Assembly (NCBI GenBank): GCA_038323375.1
Contig: JBBQGV010000013.1
Coordinates: forward strand, 23,185-87,184
Source of the DNA: JABWAJ01 sp038323375
GTDB lineage: Bacteria > Bacteroidota > Bacteroidia > Chitinophagales > Saprospiraceae
DNA length: 64,000 nt
Reading direction: 5' to 3'
Shown: piece by piece, positions 47,001-51,504 of the stretch
Layout of the letters: each line of letters starts with the position of its first letter
Numbering within the stretch: the first letter of the stretch is position 1
Notes under the pieces: generated by a model
Told to the model about the DNA's origin: nothing
What the model saw: only the letters and a program-made list of their open reading frames with translations
Database searches by the model: none
Position numbers and translations under genes: made by a program

Positions 47001-47319
47001 TTCGGGTGGCGTGTGGGATGCCGGTATCCGATTTAGCAGCGGGGTGTTGAGTAAGGCTAAGGCCATATTGGAACAAAATTCACCCAACCCGTTTGCTCAA
47101 AACACAACCATCGGATTTTGGCTGCCGCAGGCGTACGAAGAAGTCACCCTCACCATAAGCGATGTCCGGGGGCGCGTGGTAAAGACATTCCGAAACAGTT
47201 ATGGCGCGGGTCGGCAGCAGGTCAGCCTGGATGCGAAGGAACTGCCTCCAGGTGTGTATTTTTACACCCTTGAGGCCGGTGAGTTCAGAGCAACGCGGAG
47301 TATGGTGGTACAGGAGTAA
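29071..47319 (+). CDS. Giant multi-domain T9SS surface protein (SprB/HYR/DUF11/dockerin/cohesin)
   Basis: 6082 residues in one uninterrupted frame. Order of modules: signal peptide (TRFCLMFFSFTYCCTLFGQ); about 1850 residues of DUF11/Ig-like repeats; five SprB-type repeats at about 1920-2300 (each begins C-x-G, as in CFGGSDGRVSV, CYGEATGAIQM); a run of about eleven HYR-like modules from about 2393 (D-x-x-P-x-I-x-C-P ... FTITV); two DUF11 modules (IGVAKRV) at about 3370-3690; more HYR modules; a lamin-tail-like domain at about 4140-4330; a proprotein-convertase P domain at about 4360-4505; further HYR modules; a carboxypeptidase-regulatory-like fold; a dockerin (residues about 5730-5780, DVNNDKKITTLDLIRLRRLI); a cohesin (about 5860-5990); and a T9SS sorting domain from about 6000 (NSPNPFAQNTTIGFWL). 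Likely an exported adhesin or gliding-type filament. It appears monocistronic. Confidence 0.93.
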   Translation: MAINAMRTTSAVMLLCRTTMTRFCLMFFSFTYCCTLFGQVNIIDPNAAVAPDIDKCFGETVMEAVLQFTANGSNATVSVPMPTGVFYQPGSVALVAQTGGLTISQSNGATTNPVFTITKPGGSIGSGNEIRFSYRVRSNCTAIAGTLIFPIQVAFNSQVRVGELAADILEAELNLLSHPIQTAAIGIPVTVPIAIQNGGLGDTDHIVFSITETGMTTTQVTVAGFPATFLGLAGNTRSYQIPVAALSGGVLNNTETFIAMRTVVLQACVFSSSYSVNWGCEAALCQSPTPTGPGEFLLASGEPNVVVTSNVITPFNLCTNPVIDITFTNNGTGVVSAATAFSNVFRFGMNGANGWPTSNWMTTGITLNGAAVAHTPGMNGTPATINASQFTGVDPDGPGTGLSDVDGDGSFDDLLQGASITFRVTLKYTCPTACPAPNETASLTAGSTYTNQCGQSRSSTGITGLNFGSTATGSPELFYPASVLDGQQFHVQICLARDFSGANCSSNVLSLNLTLPDGVTATGIGTINGHAAVVTTMGNVATVSGVFTPGTTCFDLELSYTCPQSPLNFTYEAIYTCDAGCSCVQKWACGNFTILGADCNPCPDGGFTTKNVDVRRTTLGFTDHTGSTFINPASVPLSNLRKGMPCDEFRFTITNTMNGGSAGTVAFDNAYIEVAYNQLSGANLLDYVSGTFAYVDASTGNTFNNIPLPTPVVSVIGGRHIFLYNFTAFIATLPGGMMEAGDILTAFPVFRVRNNPGLTASPTQPVNPLITAFNLANAMGNPAPGGSPRFSCDAFAPELYLHNPRVFPLAVAGARSGCGTYQVSGFINHELTILEDEYPLEIRPLFRLNNVSVQIMNGDSYDPSVTPVLMVYGSSDDPWYTGAFNLPAPSISGTTLTWINPGNWPLHDLAGINQSITGYQLKFNLINSGCANSVNDGNLVTNWNYNRFGYGSNGCQIATASGPQSGTIGAGAPVHRLTNLTGAINGTKRVECFQVEVENTTADRESRFVWLAMEDNLSPMDIVSVKDITSGGPVSLPLLTYANGKWVKLATSMPGNSARLVEICVTYNECISNSMVVRQSWDCPAYPANPLLATCATQTITLNIYPRLSAIQGNFIATSPLPANMCELFVYDILVNSSQQADLLDPKARVILPAGMALEGNVQIEYPDNSGNFQNATPAINGQVVEVDLTDHPALNDTLPGTLNANLVAYPGGEDRRARVRFSVKTTCDFFSGDRVVYQPFAQSSCNGQAQGSGALFLSPRIRIVGAEPTYEGTFSINVGTNGVIEGCDPRRVFVSLQLSDLVAADGLPAATGSADTVFLSLPSVMDYVPSSFTCTTVPGANCPIFLGETIASDGRRVLKFKLPPNLMIPNGGVATLAFHFDLQPQQDIACTVNDKITGRIIAVYNDIFCPTTGMNCPVVRALAGEGETPVVLKKMELDLESFSIACNDLGQLQYTTRIRVKNTALAAGQSIEVEYYCLDAQGLVTTLIEIRTLTGPLAIGSLVTHTGSFAGCDPQNGVLVSIPLVKADGQFQCHCGPEARTSNNLPKCPGVTVTASALDVCDNETIALTATLSGAATGGTWSRIGLGTAGSFSSTTALTTVYTPSAADIAAGQVTLLFTTNDPTGTCPPGVDVVIVPIYPRPSVAASTLTVCANAFGSNMGTFNLPMADNLVDPQDVHAVTYHTTQANANNGASPLASPYTAANNTVLYARVVNAVTGCFRTTTLTLRVNPLPVANPASLAVCEQAPTGSGLGIFNLTLANATINNSIGITLSYHLTQTEALSGVNALGAIITSGSAVLYARVVNNATGCINTVAVTLTVRPSPVAYSGQLQACPSQFDGSQAVFTLSNANVQVTGGVGGLTVTYHQSLTHAQQGINALSNVYTAPTDDVWVRVTNGFGCFDVDQVQLVVLDDPEILAEGVDVRCFGGSDGRVSVAVLGGVLPYTYDWSHDGSETPDNDPQAIFGLAAGNYSVTVTDGNGCQSLDNVTLQQPATGLSAVVNGVTQVNCYGEATGAIQMTVTGGSAPYTYNWSSPAADVEDPINLPAGMYTVFVTDVMGCTATTSTTITQPTTPVAAVASVVNNALCSGTGTGVATVMASGGTPGYTYAWSNGQTTQQATGLVAGAYQVTVTDAQGCATVAAVFISNPANLVANITHQTPALCQGVGNGTATVTATGGTTPYTYLWSGGQITPVVTNLAAGVHSVTITDNQGCQVTATTNIAEPTLLTLSTVTTQPVSCAGATNGSGTVLAAGGTPNYTYTWPGNFVGATRNGLAAGNYLVTVTDANGCMAMTTVVIGSNGSLIINTLPDISVVCPGSLVPPIVLNATPFNPNIIFSWTGGTLAGLADGTSTGLSPQIPSFTAATAQGTYTITVTANLQGCIAVRTFNITIQDNIKPSFTNCPNGMIMVGNDPDLCSAKVNWTPPTAIDNCGGNVSVIQTMGLASGSVFSVGTHQIVYTANDGNGNTATCSFTIVVLDTQNPSITCPPQVIHRAANTGCNFTQTGTALDGTASDNCRIVSLTHNYAAAPSNQTLSGAVFLPGTTVVVWTATDQAGHTSSCSFSITVADKTAPTVTAGTCPANIVVNNDNGLCGASVNFTAPTFEDNCDGTLLTGTLSGLASGSVFPIGVSIVRYTYTDAAGNGLAVCEFTVTVNDAEAPQIACPSNITVRTDGTITGGPATLIGTGPCGVTLSYTAPVGTDNCPNPQTDLMSGFGAGANYYEYNGTYTHLWRVTDAAGNTVTCQFTITVEDPILPVIICPVNTTVSTDPGECTAAVTYALPLGTDNCPGYTIDLIQGPASGANFPIGNTTVMYEVEDDMGNTSSCSFVVTVIDNEAPQFLACPPNRPINASTGAANDCIGLVPNMLPEVVASDNCTSAAALAATAVQHPAAGTPFGGMHGATQTVIFTLTDAAGNTQTCTTVLTLTDDVAPAISCTPTTRTVDANANCTYQVSGTAFDPIWADNCAATLRHDYAPAPNSHTLAGAVFPIGTTVVVFTATDAGGNPVSCAITIVVEDNQPPVFVNCPTNITVNNMVDQCGANVVFSTPIVTDNCGAVVSLVAPSLPSGSLFPVGTSIVTFRAVDAAGNSDVCTFTITVRDVQMPKAICSDFTVNLNAAGTATITAANINGGSTDNCTPAGNLTLLASQTTFDCSDLGANFVTLSVTDAVGNTNSCVATVTVHDVTPPVIMCPPNITNLVCGDPIPAPFTTAAAFETAGGSLSDNCTSNPNLVIHYSDFNNGLDICSADGVRTILRTYEITDQSGNANTCVQTIAYLEDTTPPVITTPAADLPCIGGCANGVIPPQVMDWLANRGGATAADACGTVTWINNFSAVAAQGLCSTSGTLAVTFTATDACGNVVQTTANICINITERIGVAKRVVSNALQADGSSIVTYELNVQNYGTVPLTHIQVEDNLMLAFPGPCTVTVLSLTSPDFVVNGAYTGSSDLQLLAGGMAGLLGNTLAVDGKGAVLLTIQVEDCTGTGSFNNLATAIGNTPGGMSVADISTNGADPDPDGDGNPSNNGAPTPVVFSPIPAIGVAKRVSEGPTLDADQNYVLTYEIRVKNYGNVNLSNVQVRDDLVATFGAASSWMLLSVQSEEFSVNTAYNGTTITTLLTGNDLLTVNNEGAIYIRLKVAPGGFEGPYLNTATASGISPDDFLLQDDSQDGSDPDPDGDNNPGNNNTLTPAVLPCFIGIICPIVVDTIRVDNDLGWCRALVNFPPAEAITCAGASASLIQFRFSGAGVAGFTNGVWYPGQPSGRMYQVGITQVQIRASIPGLPALGYSDTCTFHVQVFDKERPAIVCRDITVPVGANCEYILVPSRIDGGTTDNCTPSVGLIYEISLDNVTYVSSLTFGLADLVNTPITVWLRVTDAAGNSSTCTAEVNLEDNTAPAIICPPDQIVYAEPNLCVGKVPNLTGELTIDNCGQVDTVFQVPSPGVLFGTYHGDTLLVTLTVVDVQGNTSSCTVKLTLQDTIAPVFLNCPQPNIVVNTLPGMCGAFVNFTLPLATDNCELDQVTQTDLTGLNSGDMFPVGTTILEFTATDAAGNSTVCVLKVIVNDKTFPTVACPANKTVDATAGICGASVHQIAAIATDNCPDNSSVIYRLTNPQGQEWHSGLQNASGTTFDLGTTTVTYRVQDQPLLLITEVTQHLQAVAGGTSPVPAFITSGLPNGDFLEITNFGPAAMDVSCLNIERLHNGGSETFSVPRGQILAAGEVLTLHFGNGTDHPALHYFNVPGGANLPAGQPAAYVISHSGAVLDVVVLGSFNPVGQGTLATVQVGQWNGLLQNVQAGVVRTTHWDSNSAADFDLAEVCAGSSIGSLNPGLPAFPANGGLTALQSQLPNMATCSFTVTVRDNEFPQCGANGPATANTTLSGGQIFPGDCFESSLVLSGSGRIADLNIYTEGQSDAVGDLSFTLISPSGIEVDLASGICGFNDGWRLTFDSDTINQVALFCHALNIGGIYAPINSLEVLNGEPIAGVWKLRIGHSGTLSANLAALIRWRLNVQRRLPFLQNDVVLANSPGQCTAGYTWRHPVLFDNCDGGTMQMQLTRANGTLLVNQSVASNRWGRLHTYQFPVGVTTVTYLLTDAAGNQTECSFVVTVRDEEPPIIACPANLTIQLGPGACEATPALIPQTATDNCGITSITYAPAGPYPIGTTAVTMTATDAANNTRTCTFTVTVTEHMPTGTQLSCVGQINVVLGPDCTVEITPEMVLTGTNHRCYGNYVVTLHLAHGLPALDSSPFATLELASLEIIVMICNPQTGECCWGTVLVEQKEDPEFICPADTTISCFADISTSTTGLPIVTSCIPDEPIISYEDQIEEYDNCDDFPLIITRNWTVADVFGNASTCEQVIRIASFNLDDLVFPMNFDEFGATALHCADVAANPHLTHPDSTGYPILLDGTNPFAGGNYCEASFLYTDEVFTICDGSYQILRTWKVLNPCEPVVPGVNPRVHVQSIQVLDEQAPVLTCPGNRVISSGPFACRGALVLPVPQLSDGCSSATYTISVGSGSLIFVNGLYVLSNLEEGIHYITYRAKDACGRKSQCTFTVTVEDQIEPIAICNEDLNISIGGQGLARVYAADIDEGSSDNCGISIIEVRRRITRDAACEPVAESYSDWGQFVDFNCCDAGKLVTIELRVTDYSGNSNICWLEVLVEDKIRPFCTAPHPTALDCDDLPYDFNPADTIQLQGLFGNATGADNCFGTTTRELAPIVNLHDCGFGTLLRSFQAVDAQGNISTNTCQQLVTINEVHHYELKFPKDTESHCGTPNPDTLAYYTPGCDLMSVVVTDEFFEASGDECYKIFRKYRVLNWCEYDGTSLAVVVGRDEDCNGVPGDEAVWVLVRPNGLTYYDRDSVELNASPAALTKGTACDGITNPTGHWINSNIDINATKDPFTGNQNNTNNPNLGPNDNIRNIAPTGLWEYTQVIKVYDDTDPIIQVEQLAPFCSINNETCEGAVELAFRVEENCTPEDLTITVWADEFADDVLEGNVTDEALSGTYPDFVLSGTFPIGEHRFVIQVADGCGNHAAADIAFEVVDCKAPAPVCINGLAAELMLTPPNTDADGDGDFDSGAITVLASDFLASTLEDCTGPIRYSIHKEAAVLAGTDVPAIDQQALVLTCEDLGTVVVRIYAWDSAFNPYAVQPDGAVGGANVDWCQTYILLQDNMFDLCNTGVGRIAGIITTEENEMVAGVAVNLSGSMSGNTATQAAGTYAFNILPTGPQADFTVAPELDTLPLNGVSTFDLIVITRHILNVQLLDSPYKMIAADVNNDKKITTLDLIRLRRLILALDLSFTNNTSWRFVRADYVFPVPTNPWFEAFPEVYNVNDLPGEIGNASFIAVKIGDINLSAATSFTNLESRDTEGVYAFEVEDAQMEAGADYAVVFKASDFPTIHGYQGTLTFDPDLVELTALEYGVAKAEHFGMKYADQGQITTSWHAADAGVLSEEKLFTLHLRAKAKCLLSTVLGIGSQGTIAEAYPASGGVWDAGIRFSSGVLSKAKAILEQNSPNPFAQNTTIGFWLPQAYEEVTLTISDVRGRVVKTFRNSYGAGRQQVSLDAKELPPGVYFYTLEAGEFRATRSMVVQE

Positions 47320-47426
47320 AAAAAAGAGGCTGCCGCGCGCTGGGCAGCTATGGGCAGGGTAAATATGAGGAGGGCAAATACGGGGATAAAAGTTTTCATA
47401 GTCTATTTTTTTACAAAAAGGAAAAG

Positions 47427-47456
47427 CAGGCAATTGCTTGTTGGCGCAATTGCCTG
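47427..47456 (-). terminator. Hairpin between convergent genes
   Basis: Arms CAGGCAATTGC (47427-47437) and GCAATTGCCTG (47446-47456). Read on the minus strand it is followed by CTTTTCCTTTTTG, suggesting a terminator for the minus-strand gene. Confidence 0.5.
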
Positions 47457-47521
47457 TATGATGTTTTACCGGGCAACCACCAATCGGGGCGCGCTGCACC
47501 TGCAATGGCATCAAAAAATGC

Positions 47522-47555
47522 CATGAGACATCCCGGAAATTCGGGATGTCTCATG
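47522..47555. terminator. Perfect 14-bp hairpin between convergent genes
   Basis: CATGAGACATCCCG and its complement (47542-47555) around GAAATT. It sits 44 bp from the stop of the minus-strand TPR gene and may act bidirectionally. Confidence 0.6.
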
Positions 47556-47598
47556 TTTCAGATTCGTTTTTATATGAAATAATTACTGAAAATAGACC

Positions 47599-48831
47599 CT
47601 AAAGCGTTGCCAACTCCTGCTTCAGTTCCAGCAACTCAGGATGCATCCCTTTGGTGCGAGCCGCTTTTTTATAGTGTTCCATGGCTTTAGCGGTGTCGTT
47701 CATTTTGTAATAAATCGAGGCCAGCACCCGATTCACGTCAATATTGCCGGGGCGGAGGTTGTATTCTTTTTTCGCGTAAGCGAGAGCCTGGTTGTAATCG
47801 CCGGCTTCATCGCGGTAGAATTTGGCGTATTCCAGGTTCATGTTGTGGCCGTGCGTCACGTCGTCGGCAAACATTTCCAGCACCATTTTTTGGGTTGCTT
47901 CAAAAGCCGCCATGTCGCCACGTCTTTTATACAAGCTGGCCAATTCGGTATAGAAACCAACTTCCGGGATGATGCTGCACGCTTGTTTCAGCAGTTTTTC
48001 ACCTTCAGCGTCGTTGCCTTCTTTAATTTCGAGTTTGCCCAGCGCGGCAATGGCAAACGGGTATTCCGGGCGCTCTTCCAGGATGATGCGGTACTGCATT
48101 TCCGCCATTTTGGAGTCGCCGTAGTGTTCGTACAATTCGCCCAGCGTCATGCGCGCCCAGCAGGTTTGTTCCTGACCCGGGTAGCCTGCGGATACGGCCA
48201 TTTCCATCGCTTCAATGGCACCTTTGGGGTCTCCATGAATTTCGCGCAGGTAAGAAACCCGAGAATAGGAACGGAGGTCGGGGCGCATAGAGACCATTTT
48301 ATCTGCCATGGCAACGGCTTCTTCGTATTGCCCCAATTCTACGTGTGCATCCACCAAAGCGCCGTAAATTTGCGCATTGTAAGGGTTGAGCGCAATGGCT
48401 TCTTTGGCCGTAACGAGCGCATTTGAAAACTCGTGTTGCGACAACTGAACGCCTGCTTTAATGGCTAAAGTTCTAAACAACAAATCTTTGTCTTCTGGTT
48501 TTTTTGCCAGCACATCGTCGAGCATCTTTAGTGCTCCGGGATAGTAGTGCCCGTGCTCTCCGGTGATGCGCGCTTCGTTGACAAACAATTGGGCTAAGTT
48601 CAGTTTGGGCTCTGAAGCGTCAGGTTTTTGAGTCAGTTCCTGTCGGTATTGGCCGTAAAGGCTCTGTACGGTTTCCCATTCTTTGCCCTGCTGAATAGAA
48701 GGGTGACGATCCAGCAGTTTGGGAATATCGGGCAAGCCCAATCTTGCCGCCATGTCACTTTCAGATGGTTGGCAAGCGTTGAAAACCCCTGCGATTAGGG
48801 TGATGATAAGGAGGAAGGATAAGTTACGCAT
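47599..48831 (-). CDS. TPR-repeat lipoprotein
   Basis: 410 residues. Signal peptide with lipobox ending GVFNAC (Cys20) followed by QPSES, so it is predicted to be lipid-anchored. From about residue 50 the protein is a run of tetratricopeptide repeats (ALVTAKEAIALNPYNAQIYGAL, HVELGQYEEAVAMADKMVSMRP, RVLASIYYKMNDTAKAMEHY). TPR lipoproteins usually act as scaffolds for envelope complexes; no partner is evident. The gene stands alone, convergent with the giant gene. Confidence 0.85.
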   Translation of the reverse strand: MRNLSFLLIITLIAGVFNACQPSESDMAARLGLPDIPKLLDRHPSIQQGKEWETVQSLYGQYRQELTQKPDASEPKLNLAQLFVNEARITGEHGHYYPGALKMLDDVLAKKPEDKDLLFRTLAIKAGVQLSQHEFSNALVTAKEAIALNPYNAQIYGALVDAHVELGQYEEAVAMADKMVSMRPDLRSYSRVSYLREIHGDPKGAIEAMEMAVSAGYPGQEQTCWARMTLGELYEHYGDSKMAEMQYRIILEERPEYPFAIAALGKLEIKEGNDAEGEKLLKQACSIIPEVGFYTELASLYKRRGDMAAFEATQKMVLEMFADDVTHGHNMNLEYAKFYRDEAGDYNQALAYAKKEYNLRPGNIDVNRVLASIYYKMNDTAKAMEHYKKAARTKGMHPELLELKQELATL

Positions 48832-49016
48832 GACGTGTTTTATTTATCGGATTGTGAAGAAAAGGGAGGTTAATTTGAAAATTTTAAAATTTGATGATTA
48901 TTTTTCGATACAGCCAATAATAAATTGATAATCAGTGAATTAAATACTGTTTTTAATTCCAAAAAAGCGTAGCTATTTACCACTTGTCAGCGGAAATAAG
49001 TGTGGCTATGGATTAG

Positions 49017-49093
49017 GCGGACTAAAGCCCGCGAAACGAAGTGCTGACGAGGCGTAGGGTTTGTGCTGCTTCGTTTCGCGGGCTTCAGTCCGC
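49017..49093. repeat. Long inverted repeat
   Basis: 24-bp arms (49017-49040 and 49070-49093, one wobble mismatch) with the core AGCCCGCGAAACGAA, around a 29-nt loop. Intergenic, upstream of the TPR lipoprotein gene and downstream of the DUF4331 genes. Confidence 0.8.
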
Positions 49094-49126
49094 TTCCTGT
49101 ATCATCAAACTTATTCCAACAGCTAC

Positions 49127-49150
49127 CCCGTTGCGCGGGACAAGTTATGC
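49127..49150 (+). repeat. REP-like motif, third copy
   Basis: CCCGTTGCGCGGGACAAGTT followed by ATGC. It matches the copies at 990 and 1086. Confidence 0.55.
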
Positions 49151-49221
49151 TAAATAGTTGCAAAAATAAGCACTTAATTTACTGATTATTAATTACTTAG
49201 AAGACTGTAAAGGCAGGCGCT

Positions 49222-49373
49222 AATTCGTGTCCGTCCATTTAGTCGGTGTCTGTTATTTAGCGTTTGAGAGCAAGGCGTGCGAAGGCCCCAAAAATGGGAG
49301 TTTACTCGCGTAAATGACCGATTTTGGGGCCAAGCACAATGCAGCTATCGAACGCTAAAGACAGGCACTAATT
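49222..49373 (+). mobile_element. MITE-like palindromic element, copy C
   Basis: 152 bp bounded by AATTCGTGTCCGTC and GACAGGCACTAATT, with stem arms GGCCCCAAAAAT / ATTTTGGGGCC around GGAGTTTACTCGCGTAAATG. The right terminal repeat supplies the TAG stop codon of the minus-strand DUF4331 gene (49368-49370). Confidence 0.8.
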
Positions 49374-51416
49374 CGTTTTCACGATTTTCTGCACCTGCAG
49401 GATATGCCCTTTGGCATTGATCGCTTTCGCAAAATAGGTGCCCGCGGGCAACCCGGAAGCCGACCAATTGGCTTCGTATATACCCACTTCTCTATACTCA
49501 TTGACTAAAGTGGTCAATACTTTGCCGCTCATGTCAAGGATTTCGATGCGCAGGTCGCCGGGCTCATCTACCCGGTATTTCACCGTCGTTGAACTGGAGA
49601 ACGGGTTCGGATAGCTGCTCACCATAGCTTTGCTGCCCACTGCTGAAGGTGCCATACCGAGGTTCATGGCCGGTATTTGTGGTGTATTGTCAGCAAGGCC
49701 GGCTACGTCGCCGCCGCATTCGCCGTCGCCGCTCCAGGGCAATGCCAGGAAGGGGAAGCTGCTGCGGAAAGGCTTGTCATTGGCTTCCACGCCGGTCGTA
49801 TAGGTCAGTACGTCAAGGAGATCCTGCGTAACCGGGTTGGCGCTGCCGGCGATGTAGTCGTCGTACCACAGGCCAATAGCCGCCAGCACAACGCCAGCCA
49901 CAGCCTGTAATTCGATGCGCGTCACGTCGTCTTCAAGGCGACGTCCGTTCGGGAAACCGTCCATATTCGGGATAAACTGGATCGCTGTGGATTGATTGTA
50001 CGCCGGATTCGTGAGTCCCAATACCGCAGCCTGTACAAGACCTAATGTACTGAAATTCGGGTCGTTGCGCGGGGTTGGCGGCACGGCCATATTCAGGCGA
50101 AGCATATCGCCGCCGTTGGGCAAGAAATTGCTAATGAAAGGCTTGCCGGCTGCCAATGGGTTGCCGTTTTTACCCGTCGCCAATTGGTAAGGCGGGAAAT
50201 TCGGAACGCCGGTGTGGAAGATCGGCCACAAGTCCACCGAGCGCGGTTTGCCTGCTGCGGGCAGCAAAAGCGTACCAAAAATCGCGTCGTCCAAAGCGGT
50301 TCCGGCTACAGCCGCAGAACCTTTGAGCGGGAAAAGTCCATCCTGTCCGTTGCCAAAGTCGAAACCCTGAAGCGAATTGCGCTGGATGCGCAGCGGCGTC
50401 ATTGCAGGCACAGCGCCTCCGAACAGGTCGTCGTCCATATACAGGCCCAGTTCCGGGTTGTAGAAAAATTCATCGAGGATGGTATCTTCTAATTCCTGGT
50501 AAGGCGTGATCGAGTTCCAGTAATCTTTCATACCGATTGGAATCACCGCTTCGTTGGTCAGCGGCATGCCCAAACGGGAAACCTGAACCCATTCGCCGCT
50601 ATGGAGTTCTTTGCCCGCAGACAGGGTTCGGATTTGGCGGCGGCTGGCCGAAGCCCAAACACCGATGACGTAATCCGGGTCGAGGATGCTGGTGGCTGCC
50701 GTATTCTTTTTGCGCAGGTAAGGAATCGGGATTTCGAGCACGATTGCGCTGGTATTCATACAACCGACACCGTCGCGTGGTGCGCCGGACTGGCGGGGTA
50801 CGTCGCCGAGGTCGAAAATACCGCCCAGATCCACGAAGAAAGGATCGTCAACCGGGCCGCAGAAAACGCGCTCTCCGGTTTGCGTGACGCGAATGCCTTG
50901 CTGCGACAGCAAAGGGTAATTACTGTTGAGACCTACCGGCGACTCAATGGAGCGCGCGCCGATATTGTTCGGGGGCACCACTGCATTCACCAGAATTTTC
51001 AGGAAGGTCTTGCCGCCATTGATACTTTTTTCCAGCGTATACACCATTTTCAGGTTTCTTTTGCCAAGCCGGATGTTGAAGAACGTTGACGGGTCTTCAT
51101 TGATCTGTCGGAAAGTTATGCGGTAAATGATCTCGTCACCGCGTCTGTCGGCATTGTTGTCAATGTGAATTTCGTAGCGGATGTTTTCGCCGAAATTGTA
51201 GTAATTCGGACCGCCTTGTGGCAATTGCAGCGGCACATAGGTGGCTGCAATGATGATTTTGTTCGGATCAGTCGGGCTTCGGAAAGCGTATAGATCCACG
51301 TTGTCTGCCAACGGGTCGTCGGCAATCAGCGGCGCCTCGCGGTGGCTCGAAGCCATCAGGGGGAACTGGAGCCCCAACAGCGCGAGAATTAGAAAAAGTT
51401 TATTGTTAATTTTCAT
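49368..51416 (-). CDS. DUF4331-family protein with T9SS sorting domain
   Basis: 682 residues. ATG 51414-51416 starts a signal peptide (MKINNKLFLILALLGLQFPLMA). The mature protein opens SSHREAPLIADDPLADNVDLYAF, the hallmark DUF4331 start, and continues with NIRYEIHIDNNAD and DYVIGVWASASRR. The last 90 residues are a type IX sorting domain (SSYPNPFSSSTTVKY, ILDMSGKVLTTLV, GTYFAKAINAKG). The function of DUF4331 is unknown. The paralogue upstream on the same strand lacks the sorting tail. The stop codon comes from the terminal repeat of MITE copy C. Confidence 0.9.
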   Translation of the reverse strand: MKINNKLFLILALLGLQFPLMASSHREAPLIADDPLADNVDLYAFRSPTDPNKIIIAATYVPLQLPQGGPNYYNFGENIRYEIHIDNNADRRGDEIIYRITFRQINEDPSTFFNIRLGKRNLKMVYTLEKSINGGKTFLKILVNAVVPPNNIGARSIESPVGLNSNYPLLSQQGIRVTQTGERVFCGPVDDPFFVDLGGIFDLGDVPRQSGAPRDGVGCMNTSAIVLEIPIPYLRKKNTAATSILDPDYVIGVWASASRRQIRTLSAGKELHSGEWVQVSRLGMPLTNEAVIPIGMKDYWNSITPYQELEDTILDEFFYNPELGLYMDDDLFGGAVPAMTPLRIQRNSLQGFDFGNGQDGLFPLKGSAAVAGTALDDAIFGTLLLPAAGKPRSVDLWPIFHTGVPNFPPYQLATGKNGNPLAAGKPFISNFLPNGGDMLRLNMAVPPTPRNDPNFSTLGLVQAAVLGLTNPAYNQSTAIQFIPNMDGFPNGRRLEDDVTRIELQAVAGVVLAAIGLWYDDYIAGSANPVTQDLLDVLTYTTGVEANDKPFRSSFPFLALPWSGDGECGGDVAGLADNTPQIPAMNLGMAPSAVGSKAMVSSYPNPFSSSTTVKYRVDEPGDLRIEILDMSGKVLTTLVNEYREVGIYEANWSASGLPAGTYFAKAINAKGHILQVQKIVKTN

Positions 51417-51504
51417 GACATGTTTTTTTAAGACCCAGGCCATTAGACACCAGATTTTATACTCGCTGTCTAATGTCTAAAATCTTTAATCTAAAATCTG
51501 ATCA

